64,000 nucleotides of DNA from Patescibacteria group bacterium. GTDB taxonomy: Bacteria; Patescibacteria; Paceibacteria; UBA9973; UBA2103. The notes beneath the pieces were generated by a model that saw nothing but the letters and a program-made list of their open reading frames with translations, was not told where the DNA came from and ran no database searches. The stretch's first letter is position 1, and each line of letters starts with the position of its first letter. Of the stretch, positions 23,438 through 31,715 are shown piece by piece. The DNA is taken from assembly GCA_004322365.1 (NCBI GenBank), contig SCTS01000006.1:62001-126000 (forward strand), in the 5' to 3' direction. A program made the position numbers and the translations under genes.

Positions 23438-24061
23438 TTAGGACAGAAGCACTACTACCCCATCCATAGCGGCAAGTTCTTTTGCACGCACGGTAAGTTT
23501 GTCAATTGGTTTTGTGTCAGCAACACCTTCTGCTTTCAAGAAAACTTTCAAGGCATCATCCTTGCCGATAGCATAAGGAATAATTACTTTGGTTTCAATG
23601 GTGTTTACCAAGTCATGTGCAACTTTCCCATCGAGAGTATCCTCACCCACTGGCACAAGAACAATGCCAATGTTATCAAGTTCACTTCTCACTTCTGGAG
23701 GTAATTTTGGAGCAGAGAGAGCCCCAAGCGCTAACACTCGGATGCCGTCCATTTCAATTATATAGACAGTGTTGCCAACATCAGACATTACATCACCATA
23801 TGACCCTGGAGTTCCGTAGCCAGTAATAATAATATCTCCAACTTCATACGCACCAGGGCCCGACACCACAAAAGGCTCTTTACCATTATGCGTTGCCTGC
23901 TCTGCCCCATTCCAATCTTCGTGCGGTACGGAAATGACCACAACATCTGAACCGAATTTAGAAACTTTGTGCTTACTCTTGGAGGATGGAGGATTAAGAG
24001 CAAGAGTGGTATCCCCTGAAGAAATCTTAAAACAATATCCGCCTGCTCGTTGAATGATCAT
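23438..24061 (-). CDS. metallo-beta-lactamase-fold protein (lactamase_B_3-like) with altered metal motif
   Basis: 207 residues. Overall it follows the small MBL hydrolases of the UPF0173/UlaG type: TTLALNPPSSKSK early, SDVVVISVPHEDWNGAEQ where S-H-x-H-x-D-H is expected, V-S-G-P-G-A-Y-E-V-G-D, and a C-terminal VLVPVGE ... VIIPYAIG. The canonical HxHxDH is reduced to P-H-E-D-W-N, so metal-dependent hydrolysis is doubtful. It may be a binding relative. The family call rests on the segment order. Confidence 0.65.
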   Translation of the reverse strand: MIIQRAGGYCFKISSGDTTLALNPPSSKSKHKVSKFGSDVVVISVPHEDWNGAEQATHNGKEPFVVSGPGAYEVGDIIITGYGTPGSYGDVMSDVGNTVYIIEMDGIRVLALGALSAPKLPPEVRSELDNIGIVLVPVGEDTLDGKVAHDLVNTIETKVIIPYAIGKDDALKVFLKAEGVADTKPIDKLTVRAKELAAMDGVVVLLS

Positions 24062-24449
24062 AGTACGCGTGATTGTACCACGCGACAGCTTTCAGATTCC
24101 AGCGCTTACTTCACTCCACCTTGGTCCCGTGACATAGGTGGACGAGACATCAGCGTCCACCATAAGGGGCCGAATCGTGTAGCCATCGCAAAATTAAAAA
24201 CTGACTTGAAAAAAATATCGTTCTGTAATGTAACTAGTGAATGTTCAGGTGAACCTGCACTTTCAAATCCTTCATTGCCTTCAGCCATTACATACATCGT
24301 ATACCCTTGATTTGTTCTCGGTGGATATATATGGTATAAATTTCCTACAAAGCCCTCGGGCTTTTTATCACTTTGGTTGGTGTTAATCCTTCCTAGAACC
24401 TAGCCCCTAGAAGCTAGAACCTAGAAGCGCCCAATCGATTACTGATTAA
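24062..24449. other. intergenic region upstream of the S1-domain gene
   Basis: No convincing gene. It holds a hairpin at 24137-24161 (GGTGGACG/CGTCCACC), a promoter-like TATAAA near 24335, a GC-rich hairpin followed by T-run at 24349-24368 (AAGCCC/GGGCTTTTT) that could attenuate transcription into the S1 gene, and heptad array R3 at 24391-24428. A 63-codon minus-strand frame at 24106-24297 is not supported. Confidence 0.5.
24391..24428. repeat. heptad array R3
   Basis: Five 7-bp units in phase, of type CCTAGAA / CCTAGCC / GCTAGAA, end about 20 bp before the ATG of the S1-domain gene and so probably lie in its 5' leader. A single arm. Confidence 0.8.
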
Positions 24450-25544
24450 ATGTCTAAGAAAAAAGAAATAGTAACGCCTGTGGTGAATGAGCAGATGGAG
24501 AAACTTCTCCTTGAAAGCGTCATTCCACCAGCAGAAGGAGATACGGTCGAAGGACCGGTTATTTTCATTGGTTCAGGAAAAATTTACATAGACCTTCCCC
24601 CATTCGGAACGGGTATCATTTACGGACGCGAATACCTTTCAGCTCGTGATGTGCTTCGCAAGGTTGCTTTGGGCGACACCGTATCTGCAAAGATAGTCGG
24701 GAGTCACAACAAAGAAGGTTACATAGAACTTTCCCTCAAGGAAGCACGTCAGGCAATGATCTGGTCGGATGCTGAAAAAGCAATCGCCACAGGTACCGTG
24801 TTCGAGCTTCCTGTTAAAGATGCAAACAAAGGCGGACTCATTATTGCGTGGCAGAGCATTCAAGGCTTCCTTCCTGCTTCACAGTTGAAGCCTGAGCACT
24901 ACCCACGTGTTGCAAACGGTGAGAAACAGCTCATCTTGGATGAATTGAAGAAATTGATTGGCACAAACATGTCAGTTTCTATCATCACCGCAGATCCTCG
25001 TGAAGGAAAACTTATCTTCTCAGAACGCGGAGGTTCTAAAGAGGCTCGAGGAACGCTTGTTGACCGCTATGCAGTGGGCGATGTTGTAGAAGGAATGGTC
25101 ACTGGGATCGTCGACTTCGGTATCTTCGTGAAAGTTGAGGACGGACTCGAAGGATTGGTCCATATTTCTGAAATTGACTGGGGTCTCGTTGAAGATCCTC
25201 GTGCATTTGCAAAGGTAAACGAGCCAATCAAAGTAAAAATTATCGACATCAAAGACGGCAAGATTTCCCTCTCCTTGAAACAACTTCAGGAAGACCCTTG
25301 GGTTATTGCAGCTGCGAAATACAAGAAAGACGGAGAAGTAAATGCTGCGGTCATTAAGTACAACAAGTACGGTGCACTCGCTTCAATTGAGGAAGGTGTT
25401 GCTGGACTAGTACATGTTTCAGAATTTGCTTCAGAAGCTGAACTTCGCGAAATGTTGGGCCTTGGTAAAACCTACCCATTCACCATCACACTCTTTGAGC
25501 CAAAAGAGCATCGCATGACACTCTCCTTTAAAAAACCAAAATAA
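24450..25544 (+). CDS. rpsA: ribosomal protein S1-like, four S1 domains
   Basis: 364 residues containing four S1 RNA-binding repeats. The first starts EGDTVEGPVIFIGSGKIYIDLPP; the third is the most canonical (VGDVVEGMVTGIVDFGIFVKVEDGLEGLVHISEIDW), and the fourth ends MTLSFKKPK. E. coli S1 has six repeats; four-repeat forms are usual in Firmicutes and reduced genomes. It binds mRNA on the 30S subunit. With Shine-Dalgarno sites scarce here, an S1 protein may matter for start selection (inference). Confidence 0.88.
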   Translation: MSKKKEIVTPVVNEQMEKLLLESVIPPAEGDTVEGPVIFIGSGKIYIDLPPFGTGIIYGREYLSARDVLRKVALGDTVSAKIVGSHNKEGYIELSLKEARQAMIWSDAEKAIATGTVFELPVKDANKGGLIIAWQSIQGFLPASQLKPEHYPRVANGEKQLILDELKKLIGTNMSVSIITADPREGKLIFSERGGSKEARGTLVDRYAVGDVVEGMVTGIVDFGIFVKVEDGLEGLVHISEIDWGLVEDPRAFAKVNEPIKVKIIDIKDGKISLSLKQLQEDPWVIAAAKYKKDGEVNAAVIKYNKYGALASIEEGVAGLVHVSEFASEAELREMLGLGKTYPFTITLFEPKEHRMTLSFKKPK

Positions 25545-25560
25545 GGACGGTAGCAACAAT

Positions 25561-25598
25561 AAAAAATCCACCTCAACAAAATTGAGGTGGATTTTTTT
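25561..25598 (+). terminator. intrinsic terminator after rpsA
   Basis: AAAAAATCCACCTCAA / TTGAGGTGGATTTTTTT forms a strong stem with a 5-nt loop, 16 bp after the rpsA stop and ending in seven T. The A-tract lets it also work in reverse, although no minus-strand gene ends here. Confidence 0.9.
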
Positions 25599-25644
25599 AT
25601 GCTTACTGTGTGGGTGTGTGCCAACAAATAGTGATGAAATCGCT

Positions 25645-25682
25645 GTATAGGATAAAATAACGACCGTTATTTTATCCTATAC
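25645..25682. repeat. 38-bp near-perfect palindrome
   Basis: Two exact 18-bp arms (beginning GTATAGGATAAAATAACG) meet at a 2-nt centre, AC. A decayed copy with the same centre (AACGACCGTTA) lies at 35266-35301. Both sit in gaps between genes rather than at terminator positions, and neither has a following T-run. It may be a protein-binding site or a small dispersed element. Confidence 0.8.
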
Positions 25683-25778
25683 CGCCCTAAATCGGTCTAA
25701 ATAAAACGGAGAAAAGAAATTAAGTAGAAGAAAAAATTCACACTCATATATCTTCGGTTTTGCTGAAGAGTGAAAAAA

Positions 25779-26366
25779 CTAATTACACTTGTTCATGCCT
25801 ATTTGATACCCCTCTTCAATAACAGTTGCTATCGACTCCCCTGCCTTTTTCAAAACTTTTGGCATCACCTCCCGTTCTTTTTTTGCAAACTCGCCTAAAA
25901 GAAAATCGAGAACCTTTTTTTCTCCCAAAGGCTTCTTCAATTTTCCAGATGGAGTTGCTGGCGAAACGCCAAAACGCAACCGTGGAAAACCTTTCGTTTT
26001 CACTGCACGAATAATCGATTCGAGTCCATTGTGCCCACCAGAGCTTCTTCCGTAGGAGATCTTAAAAACACCGAACGGAATGTCGAGGTCGTCGTAGACA
26101 ACAAGTAATTCTGATGCGGCTTTTTTTGATTTCACTAATCCCGCGACAGCCTTACCAGAATTATTCATGAAAGTATCAGGAATAACGAGTAGAGCTTTCA
26201 CTTTTCCTACCTTCCCTTCCGCAGTGTGTGCGTTTATTTTTTTATTAAACTCCCAATCAGAAAAATCATACTTCTTCCTAAACCAATCAAGTGCCATACG
26301 CCCCGCATTGTGACGCGTGTGTTCGTATTTTTCTCCAGGATTACCAAGTCCAACGATGATTTTCAT
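25779..26366 (-). CDS. pth: peptidyl-tRNA hydrolase
   Basis: 195 residues. It opens MKIIVGLGNPGEKYEHTRHNAGRMA with the catalytic His and the conserved Asn residues of Pth. It continues with DTFMNNSGKAV, the Asp-containing VVYDDLDIPFG, and GGHNGLESI. It recycles peptidyl-tRNA released from stalled ribosomes. It stands alone, separated from lepB by heptad array R4, with the two genes divergent. Confidence 0.95.
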   Translation of the reverse strand: MKIIVGLGNPGEKYEHTRHNAGRMALDWFRKKYDFSDWEFNKKINAHTAEGKVGKVKALLVIPDTFMNNSGKAVAGLVKSKKAASELLVVYDDLDIPFGVFKISYGRSSGGHNGLESIIRAVKTKGFPRLRFGVSPATPSGKLKKPLGEKKVLDFLLGEFAKKEREVMPKVLKKAGESIATVIEEGYQIGMNKCN

Positions 26367-26371
26367 TGAAG

Positions 26372-26451
26372 CAGGTGTTAGGTTCTAGGTGTTAGGTTCT
26401 AGCTTTTTGAAAATTAAAAGCTAACACCTAGTCCCTAGCACCTAGAACCTC
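26372..26451. repeat. heptad hairpin R4, two opposed arms
   Basis: The left arm has AGGTTCT AGGTGTT-type units ending in AGCTTTT, then a short A/T loop. The right arm starts AAAAGCT and runs AACACCT, AGTCCCT, AGCACCT, AGAACCT. The arms match in 7-bp phase with scattered mismatches in the middle units. It lies between the divergent pth and lepB starts. Confidence 0.85.
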
Positions 26452-26534
26452 TGACAAGTGTATACGAAAAAAATATTTTTGCATAAATAGCATTGGACAA
26501 CGAAAACAACCTTGCGCGCAATAGTAGCGAAGCG

Positions 26535-26547
26535 TACAATTCTTCTT
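26535..26547 (+). promoter_or_regulatory. lepB promoter -10
   Basis: TACAAT at 26535-26540 ends 7 nt before the ATG at 26548. There is no room for a ribosome binding site, so a leaderless mRNA is likely. Confidence 0.5.
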
Positions 26548-27105
26548 ATGAATGACACGCGACGTGAGATTGTCACAGACACAATCAAGTTCGCACTCAT
26601 CGCACTCCTCATTGTTATCCCTGTTCGTTGGTTCATCGCACAACCCTTTGTTGTACGCGGAGCATCTATGGTGCCTACATTTGAAAACAATGAATATCTT
26701 ATTGTTGACCAGCTTACCTACCACTTTGAAGACCCAAAACGGGGTGATGTCATCATTATGCGATACCCTAAAGACCCAAAAACATTTTTCATCAAGCGCA
26801 TCATAGGCTTACCAAATGAAACAATTGAAACTATAAATAAAAAAATAATCATTCATAGGGCTAACGCGGAGCCGTTCACTATTGATCAATCCTTTATCGA
26901 TCTATCTCGAATGCGTGACGAACACACCACGTACACACTCGGAAACGACGAATATTTCGTCATGGGTGACAATCGCAACGAAAGTTCTGATTCTCGATCG
27001 TGGGGCAACTTGTCGCGCACTGACATCATCGGTCGTCCTGTGGTTAGACTTTTCCCGCCAAACCGAATACATCTATTCCCTGGGTCAGTTTCATTACAAC
27101 AATAA
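26548..27105 (+). CDS. lepB: signal peptidase I
   Basis: 185 residues from the ATG at 26548. One N-terminal membrane helix (about 10-28) is followed by the catalytic Ser in VRGASMVPTFENNEYL, the box with RGDVIIMRYPKDP and the catalytic Lys in FFIKRIIGLPNETIE. The C-terminal GDNRNESSDSRSWG is the standard box E. It cleaves signal peptides, including those predicted on VirB2-like paralogs B, C and E. The frame is open upstream to 26512 but that part overlaps the -10. Confidence 0.93.
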   Translation: MNDTRREIVTDTIKFALIALLIVIPVRWFIAQPFVVRGASMVPTFENNEYLIVDQLTYHFEDPKRGDVIIMRYPKDPKTFFIKRIIGLPNETIETINKKIIIHRANAEPFTIDQSFIDLSRMRDEHTTYTLGNDEYFVMGDNRNESSDSRSWGNLSRTDIIGRPVVRLFPPNRIHLFPGSVSLQQ

Positions 27106-27149
27106 CTTTCCTACCTAGTTCTCTAAACTACTAATCACTAATAACAAAC

Positions 27150-28259
27150 ATGCGATCAATTGAAAAAGGAAAACAAAATGAATCCCTCGAGCAATCAATT
27201 GCACGCATTGCCTATGCATACGGATTCACAACGCAACCCGCAGCAATTCCACGTCGGGCGCTCGTTGCGACAAGTGCAACTACGGATCAAAAAACAACAG
27301 CATCAAGCGCACTCGTTAACCTCGCTCAAAGTGGTAAAGGACCAACACAATCTTGGGGAGTGTCACGCAAAGGTACGGGCACTTTACTTTCATTTGGTAT
27401 CTTTTCAACGCGCCACGCAATTGCACCAGCAATAGTAATAAAAACAGCGCTTTCTATTGTAGATGTTGCGGGATTCACTGACCTTTCTGTACTCGTATCA
27501 TCAGTAGGTGATGCAGAGTCGCGCAAAAGGTTCACTCGCGAGTTAGGAAACTTTTTCAAAAAACATCCCGAAGCAATTCCAGAAGATTTGAAGCAAGTTA
27601 CCCCGCATGATCCAGATTCAGCCTACCGCACCATGATCATGAGAAATGATCCAGGTGCCGAACAAATGCCACGTTCAATCGATTACCTTTCGGAAAATTC
27701 ACGCAAGACAATGCTCTCGACTCTTTCCCTCTTTGAATCAGTAGGTATTGCCTATTCCATACAGTCTCGACTAATTGCAGAACCGGGTATTGAGTCGGAG
27801 CTTTTATTTGCAATTGAAGGAACAAACAAAAAAGGCGAACGGGTGCGTGTTGCAAGTGGTGGTAGGTATGACGAATGTGCAAAACGCGCACGAGGTACCC
27901 AAGCAGAGCCAGCGGTCGCGATAAGCTTGGAAATGCAGGGACGGGTTGATGTTGATTCACTCGACGATGAGCCAGCGTGCTTTATTGTGCACGTTGGAGA
28001 CGCTGCAAAACTTCGCTCTTTCGCATTGCTTGAGGCACTCTGGCGTGCCCAAGTTGCAGTAGGTCAGGCACTGATGTTGGATAGCCTCCGTGATCAAGTG
28101 CAGAAAGGAACAGACTCGGGAAGTAAATATATTGCCATCATTGGACAACGCGAAGCCTTGGATCACACCGCCATCGTGCGCTCAGTCGTCACACAAGCAC
28201 AAATGACACTACCTCTCGAGAAGCTCGCACAGTATGTGAGCCGAGGCCACCGGAGTTAG
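27150..28259 (+). CDS. histidyl-tRNA-synthetase-like (HisS/HisZ-type) protein lacking canonical motifs
   Basis: 369 residues with the order of a class II HisRS core but reduced. Segments resembling the aminoacylation domain are VAGFTDLSVLVSSVGDAESRKRF, ESVGIAYSIQSRLIAEPGIESELLFAIEG and RVRVASGGRYDE, the HisRS 'GGRYD' motif. The C-terminal half (FIVHVGDAAKLRSFALLEALW) is an anticodon-binding-like domain. The canonical motif 2 (R-x-E-x-P) and HisA boxes are not seen, so catalysis is unlikely. It could be HisZ-like, but no hisG is in the window. Confidence 0.6.
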   Translation: MRSIEKGKQNESLEQSIARIAYAYGFTTQPAAIPRRALVATSATTDQKTTASSALVNLAQSGKGPTQSWGVSRKGTGTLLSFGIFSTRHAIAPAIVIKTALSIVDVAGFTDLSVLVSSVGDAESRKRFTRELGNFFKKHPEAIPEDLKQVTPHDPDSAYRTMIMRNDPGAEQMPRSIDYLSENSRKTMLSTLSLFESVGIAYSIQSRLIAEPGIESELLFAIEGTNKKGERVRVASGGRYDECAKRARGTQAEPAVAISLEMQGRVDVDSLDDEPACFIVHVGDAAKLRSFALLEALWRAQVAVGQALMLDSLRDQVQKGTDSGSKYIAIIGQREALDHTAIVRSVVTQAQMTLPLEKLAQYVSRGHRS

Positions 28260-28340
28260 GTGCCAGGTTCTAGGTGCTAGCTTCTAGCTTTTCTGAAATT
28301 TAATTAAAACTAGAACCTAACCCCTAGCACCTAGCACCTT
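28259..28340. repeat. heptad hairpin R5, two opposed arms
   Basis: Starting at the stop codon of the HisRS-like gene, the left arm runs AGGTGCC, AGGTTCT, AGGTGCT, AGCTTCT, AGCTTTT. A 13-nt AT-rich loop follows, then the right arm with AGAACCT, AACCCCT and two AGCACCT units. The arms are complementary in 7-bp register. The next gene, rpsU, starts 43 bp on. Confidence 0.9.
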
Positions 28341-28382
28341 TGGTTGCTTCTCGAAGCAGGTTGTGCTTTAATACACACCACA

Positions 28383-28634
28383 ATGATTAATGTTTCAGTA
28401 ACAAAGACCGGAACCGAAAATACCATGGGCTTGGTACGCCGTTTCTCAAAACGAGTACTCGGAGCTGGAATTATCCGTCGCGTCAAAAATAACCGATACC
28501 GCCAACGCGAACTATCGCAGAGTAAGCGCCGTGCCGGAGCGCTCCGCCGTATCGCTAAGCATGAAAAATCAGCTACTTTGGAGAGACTCGGTCTCGTTGA
28601 TCCAAATGCCCGTGTTCAAAAGCGCGCAAAATAA
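28383..28634 (+). CDS. rpsU: ribosomal protein bS21
   Basis: 83 residues from the ATG at 28383. It starts MINVSVTKTGTENTMGLVRRFSKRV, then a very basic helical region with RVKNNRYRQRELSQSKRRAGALRR, as in bS21. It is longer than the 71-residue E. coli protein, with a C-terminal extension (LERLGLVDPNARVQKRAK). It binds near the 16S 3' end on the 30S platform. An upstream in-frame ATG at 28344 lies in the region after heptad array R5 and is less likely. Confidence 0.85.
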   Translation: MINVSVTKTGTENTMGLVRRFSKRVLGAGIIRRVKNNRYRQRELSQSKRRAGALRRIAKHEKSATLERLGLVDPNARVQKRAK

Positions 28635-28666
28635 AACAGTGGTCAGATTTTAGAGAGGAGCAAGAA

Positions 28667-29056
28667 ATGAATTTCGCAATCACAAATACTGCAAGGCACT
28701 CACTACCACGAGTGCCTTTTTCAATGATGAAAAGAAAAGTGCTTGGGAAAGAGTATGCACTCTCACTTGTTTTCGTCCCGCCACGAAAAATGCAGGAACT
28801 AAATCGGCAATACCGCAGGAAAAATGTCCCGACTGACATTCTTTCCTTCCCTCTATCCAAAAAAACTGGAGAAATATACATCTGTATGAGTGTGGTCAAA
28901 AAAAAGGCACCACAGTTTGGAATGAATACCTCTACCTACCTTCCTTTCCTTTTCGTACATGGAATGCTCCACTTACAAGGGCATGACCACAGCAAAAAAA
29001 TGGAAGCGCTTGAGCGAAAATTCTGCAAACTGTTGAGAATTGCGAGTCCTTACTAA
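28667..29056 (+). CDS. ybeY: endoribonuclease YbeY
   Basis: 129 residues. The hallmark zinc motif H-G-M-L-H-L-Q-G-H-D-H lies near residues 103-113, with LNRQYRRKNVPTDILSFPL upstream (the 'T-D-V-L-S-F' region). It acts in 16S rRNA 3'-end processing and ribosome quality control. It directly follows rpsU (32 bp), so two small-subunit functions are co-transcribed. Slightly shorter than E. coli YbeY at the N-terminus. Confidence 0.92.
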   Translation: MNFAITNTARHSLPRVPFSMMKRKVLGKEYALSLVFVPPRKMQELNRQYRRKNVPTDILSFPLSKKTGEIYICMSVVKKKAPQFGMNTSTYLPFLFVHGMLHLQGHDHSKKMEALERKFCKLLRIASPY

Positions 29057-29109
29057 GGGTATGCGTGATAGGATAAGTTTGACGACAACGTTTTGTGGTA
29101 AAAACCACA

Positions 29110-29202
29110 TGATCCCTACGGATCCGACGATTAGCGTCATGATCCCTTCGGACCCGACGAAGCGTCGCCTATCCCCTAACCACTAACCCCTATCCCCTAG
29201 TT
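29110..29202. repeat. double GATCCCT element plus heptad array R6
   Basis: Two GATCCCTWCGGAYCCGACGA elements (29110-29129 and 29140-29160) are each followed by a short AGCGTC word. Then come 7-bp units of the type CCTATCC / CCTAACC / ACTAACC ending at 29202. The ftsA ATG lies 4 bp after the array, so the array must be in its leader. Confidence 0.75.
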
Positions 29203-29205
29203 ACA

Positions 29206-30378
29206 ATGGCACCCCGTATCGCAGTTGGCATCGATATTGGCACCTATCAGGTGCGCGTTGTCATTGCGCGTGAATCGGCAGACCGAACTTCTCTATTTCC
29301 TAAAATCATAGGCACCGGGTACGCAGAGTCAAAAGGTCTTCGACATGGCTACATTGTAAACGCAGACGATGTAGCTCGATCAATTCGCATTGCCGCAGCA
29401 CAGGCTTCAGAATTTGCAGGTGTAAAAATAAAAACTGCCTTTCTCTCTATCGGTGGCATTGGACTTGATGAAGTACGAGGCAAAGGAGACGCAATTATTT
29501 CTCGAGCTGACGCTGAGGTTACTGATCTTGATATCGAAAAAGCGATTGACGCATCTCGTGAAAATGTATCAGGAAGACTAGTAAACAGAAAAATTCTCCA
29601 CACCGTGCCTTTGGTGTTTTCAATAGATGGTTCAGAAGTGTTAGGTCGCCCACACGGCATGAAAGGAACAAAACTTTCTGTCGAAACACTGTTCGTGACC
29701 TGCTTAGAGCAACATGTAAACGACCTCATTGAATCCGTTGAGCGAGCTGATATTGCCGTGGCTGATACTATGGCGTCACCTCTCGCAGGATCCATCATTA
29801 CTCTTTCAAATGCTGAAAAAAAAGCCGGGTGTGTTCTTGCAAACATAGGCGCTGAAACAGTTTCAATAGTTGTATTTGATAACGGTATGCCGGTATCACT
29901 GAAAGTATTTCGCATTGGCTCGATGGACATCACAAAAGATATTGCCTTGGGACTCAGAATCTCGCTTGATGAAGCGGAGCAATTGAAACTCGGTGCAATA
30001 ACCAACGCTACCTACTCAAAGAAAAAATTTGATGACATCTTGACTGCGCGACTCACTGATATCTTTGAACTCATCGATGGTCATTTAAAAAAACTTGGTA
30101 AAGATCAACTACTCCCTGCAGGCATTGTTCTTTCAGGAGGTGGTTCCGGTATTGGCCCTATAAAAGAAATCGCGGAGTCAGCGCTGAAACTCCATTCGAA
30201 AATTGCATCACTCAACATTGCGAGTGATGCAAAAATAAAAGATTCGTCATGGGCAGTAGCGTATGGACTCACTATATGGGGACTCACCGGTGATAATTTC
30301 GCTCGTCCTACTGCTGGCATCGCCATCAAAGAAGTAAGCAACTCCGTTATGGGATTCTTGCGACAGTTTTTACCCTAA
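29206..30378 (+). CDS. ftsA: cell division protein FtsA
   Basis: 390 residues. Actin-like ATPase with phosphate-1 motif VGIDIGTYQVRVVIA, an SHS2 (1C) domain between about residues 85 and 165, phosphate-2 CVLANIGAETVSIVVF, adenosine motif GIVLSGGGSGI, and a C-terminal amphipathic end (SVMGFLRQFLP) for membrane binding. It tethers FtsZ to the membrane. A terminator separates it from ftsZ, so the two are adjacent but not strictly one transcript. Confidence 0.93.
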   Translation: MAPRIAVGIDIGTYQVRVVIARESADRTSLFPKIIGTGYAESKGLRHGYIVNADDVARSIRIAAAQASEFAGVKIKTAFLSIGGIGLDEVRGKGDAIISRADAEVTDLDIEKAIDASRENVSGRLVNRKILHTVPLVFSIDGSEVLGRPHGMKGTKLSVETLFVTCLEQHVNDLIESVERADIAVADTMASPLAGSIITLSNAEKKAGCVLANIGAETVSIVVFDNGMPVSLKVFRIGSMDITKDIALGLRISLDEAEQLKLGAITNATYSKKKFDDILTARLTDIFELIDGHLKKLGKDQLLPAGIVLSGGGSGIGPIKEIAESALKLHSKIASLNIASDAKIKDSSWAVAYGLTIWGLTGDNFARPTAGIAIKEVSNSVMGFLRQFLP

Positions 30379-30400
30379 CATCTCATCCTATTCTGTTTTT

Positions 30401-30439
30401 AATGAAAATGAACGACCTACGAGGTCGTTCATTTTCATT
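30401..30439 (+). terminator. hairpin between ftsA and ftsZ
   Basis: AATGAAAATGAACGACCT / AGGTCGTTCATTTTCATT gives an 18-bp perfect stem with a tiny loop, 22 bp after the ftsA stop. The T-run after it is weak, so it may act as a partial terminator or as an mRNA stabiliser. Confidence 0.65.
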
Positions 30440-30536
30440 AAATAACGAATCAATTTGATAAAAAAGTCAAACATTGCAACGAGGGTTCATTTTCTCTATT
30501 ATAAGGCGACTAGCTTAATAACACTCAAAAAACACC

Positions 30537-31715
30537 ATGGTACAGGTACATTCAGAAATGGAGTCATCAGCACGAATTCGCGTCATCGGTATCGGCGGTT
30601 CTGGTAAAAATGCCATCAACCACATGGTTGCATCGAAAGTAAAAGGGGTTGATTTCATCGTGATCAACACCGATGCACAAGACCTCCAGCAGTCAGCGGC
30701 AAAAGCAAAAATCCACATTGGGAAAAATCTCACACGAGGCCTCGGCGCTGGAATGAATCCAGCAGTTGGCAAGCGCGCCGCTGAAGAAACACAATCTGAA
30801 ATCCAAGACACGCTCCGCGGATCCGACATGGTCTTTATTGCAGGAGGTATGGGTGGAGGTACTTGTACAGGTGCCGCACCTATCGTTGCAAAAATTGCAA
30901 AAGAAACTGGTGCGCTCACAGTAGCGGTTGTTACCAAGCCGTTCTCATTTGAAGGTCAGCAACGCATGCGCCTTGCAGAACAAGGTCTTGATGAACTCCG
31001 CAAAGAAGTCGACGCTTTAATTGTCATTCCTAACGACCGCCTGCTTGCTGTCGTTGATCAAAACACAACGGTACGAAGTGCATTCGCACTCTGCGATGAA
31101 GTATTGCGACAAGCAGTCGAAGGTGTGTCGGACCTCATCACCACACCAGGCAACATCAACCTCGACTTCGCTGACATCAAATCAATCATGGAAGATGCGG
31201 GCTCTGCTTTGATGGGCGTCGGTATTGCACAAGGCGATAAGCGAGCAGAAGAAGCAGCTCGTTTGGCAATCAACTCCCCTCTCCTCGATATTTCTATCAA
31301 CGGCGCAAAAGGCGTCTTGCTCTCAATTGCTGGAGGTGAAGACTTGGGACTTCTTGAGGTACAGGCCGCAGCACAAATTGTCACTGAATCAATCGACAAA
31401 AATGCAAAAGTCATCTTTGGCACATCAAAAGATGAGCGACTTAAGAAGGGCGAAGTTCGTGTAACCGTCATTGCAACTGGATTCCCTGAAGAGACACCAA
31501 GTGTGCACGGGCAACCTCTCTTCCAAATCGGTGCAAAGAAAGAGAAGAAAGAAGAGGAGGCAGGAAAAATATACAATACTATAATGCCAAGTCGGGTGGA
31601 TGACGAGGAGATCGTTCCGCCAGTACGACGCGACATGCCAGCACCAAAACCAGCCGAAGAAGATGATGAATGGGCAGCAGTTCCTGCATTCTTGCGCAGA
31701 AATCGTAAGAACTAG
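30537..31715 (+). CDS. ftsZ: cell division protein FtsZ
   Basis: 392 residues. Tubulin-like GTPase with IRVIGIGGSGKNAINHM, the signature loop written here as GGGTCTGAAP (Cys in place of the usual Gly of GGGTGTG), the T7 loop NLDFADIKSIMEDAGSALMG, and a C-terminal tail ending DDEWAAVPAFLRRNRKN, the FtsA-binding peptide. It forms the Z ring. A TATTAT -10-like box sits near 30497. It is preceded by ftsA, the classic pair. Confidence 0.95.
   Translation: MVQVHSEMESSARIRVIGIGGSGKNAINHMVASKVKGVDFIVINTDAQDLQQSAAKAKIHIGKNLTRGLGAGMNPAVGKRAAEETQSEIQDTLRGSDMVFIAGGMGGGTCTGAAPIVAKIAKETGALTVAVVTKPFSFEGQQRMRLAEQGLDELRKEVDALIVIPNDRLLAVVDQNTTVRSAFALCDEVLRQAVEGVSDLITTPGNINLDFADIKSIMEDAGSALMGVGIAQGDKRAEEAARLAINSPLLDISINGAKGVLLSIAGGEDLGLLEVQAAAQIVTESIDKNAKVIFGTSKDERLKKGEVRVTVIATGFPEETPSVHGQPLFQIGAKKEKKEEEAGKIYNTIMPSRVDDEEIVPPVRRDMPAPKPAEEDDEWAAVPAFLRRNRKN

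Noticed and set aside
24106..24297. 63-codon minus-strand frame upstream of rpsA
   Set aside because: Overlaps a hairpin and promoter elements, has no start signal, and its protein has no recognisable pattern.
26428..26724. Cys-rich minus-strand frame opposite lepB
   Set aside because: It is antisense to a clear signal peptidase gene and to heptad array R4; the Cys content comes from the reversed codons.
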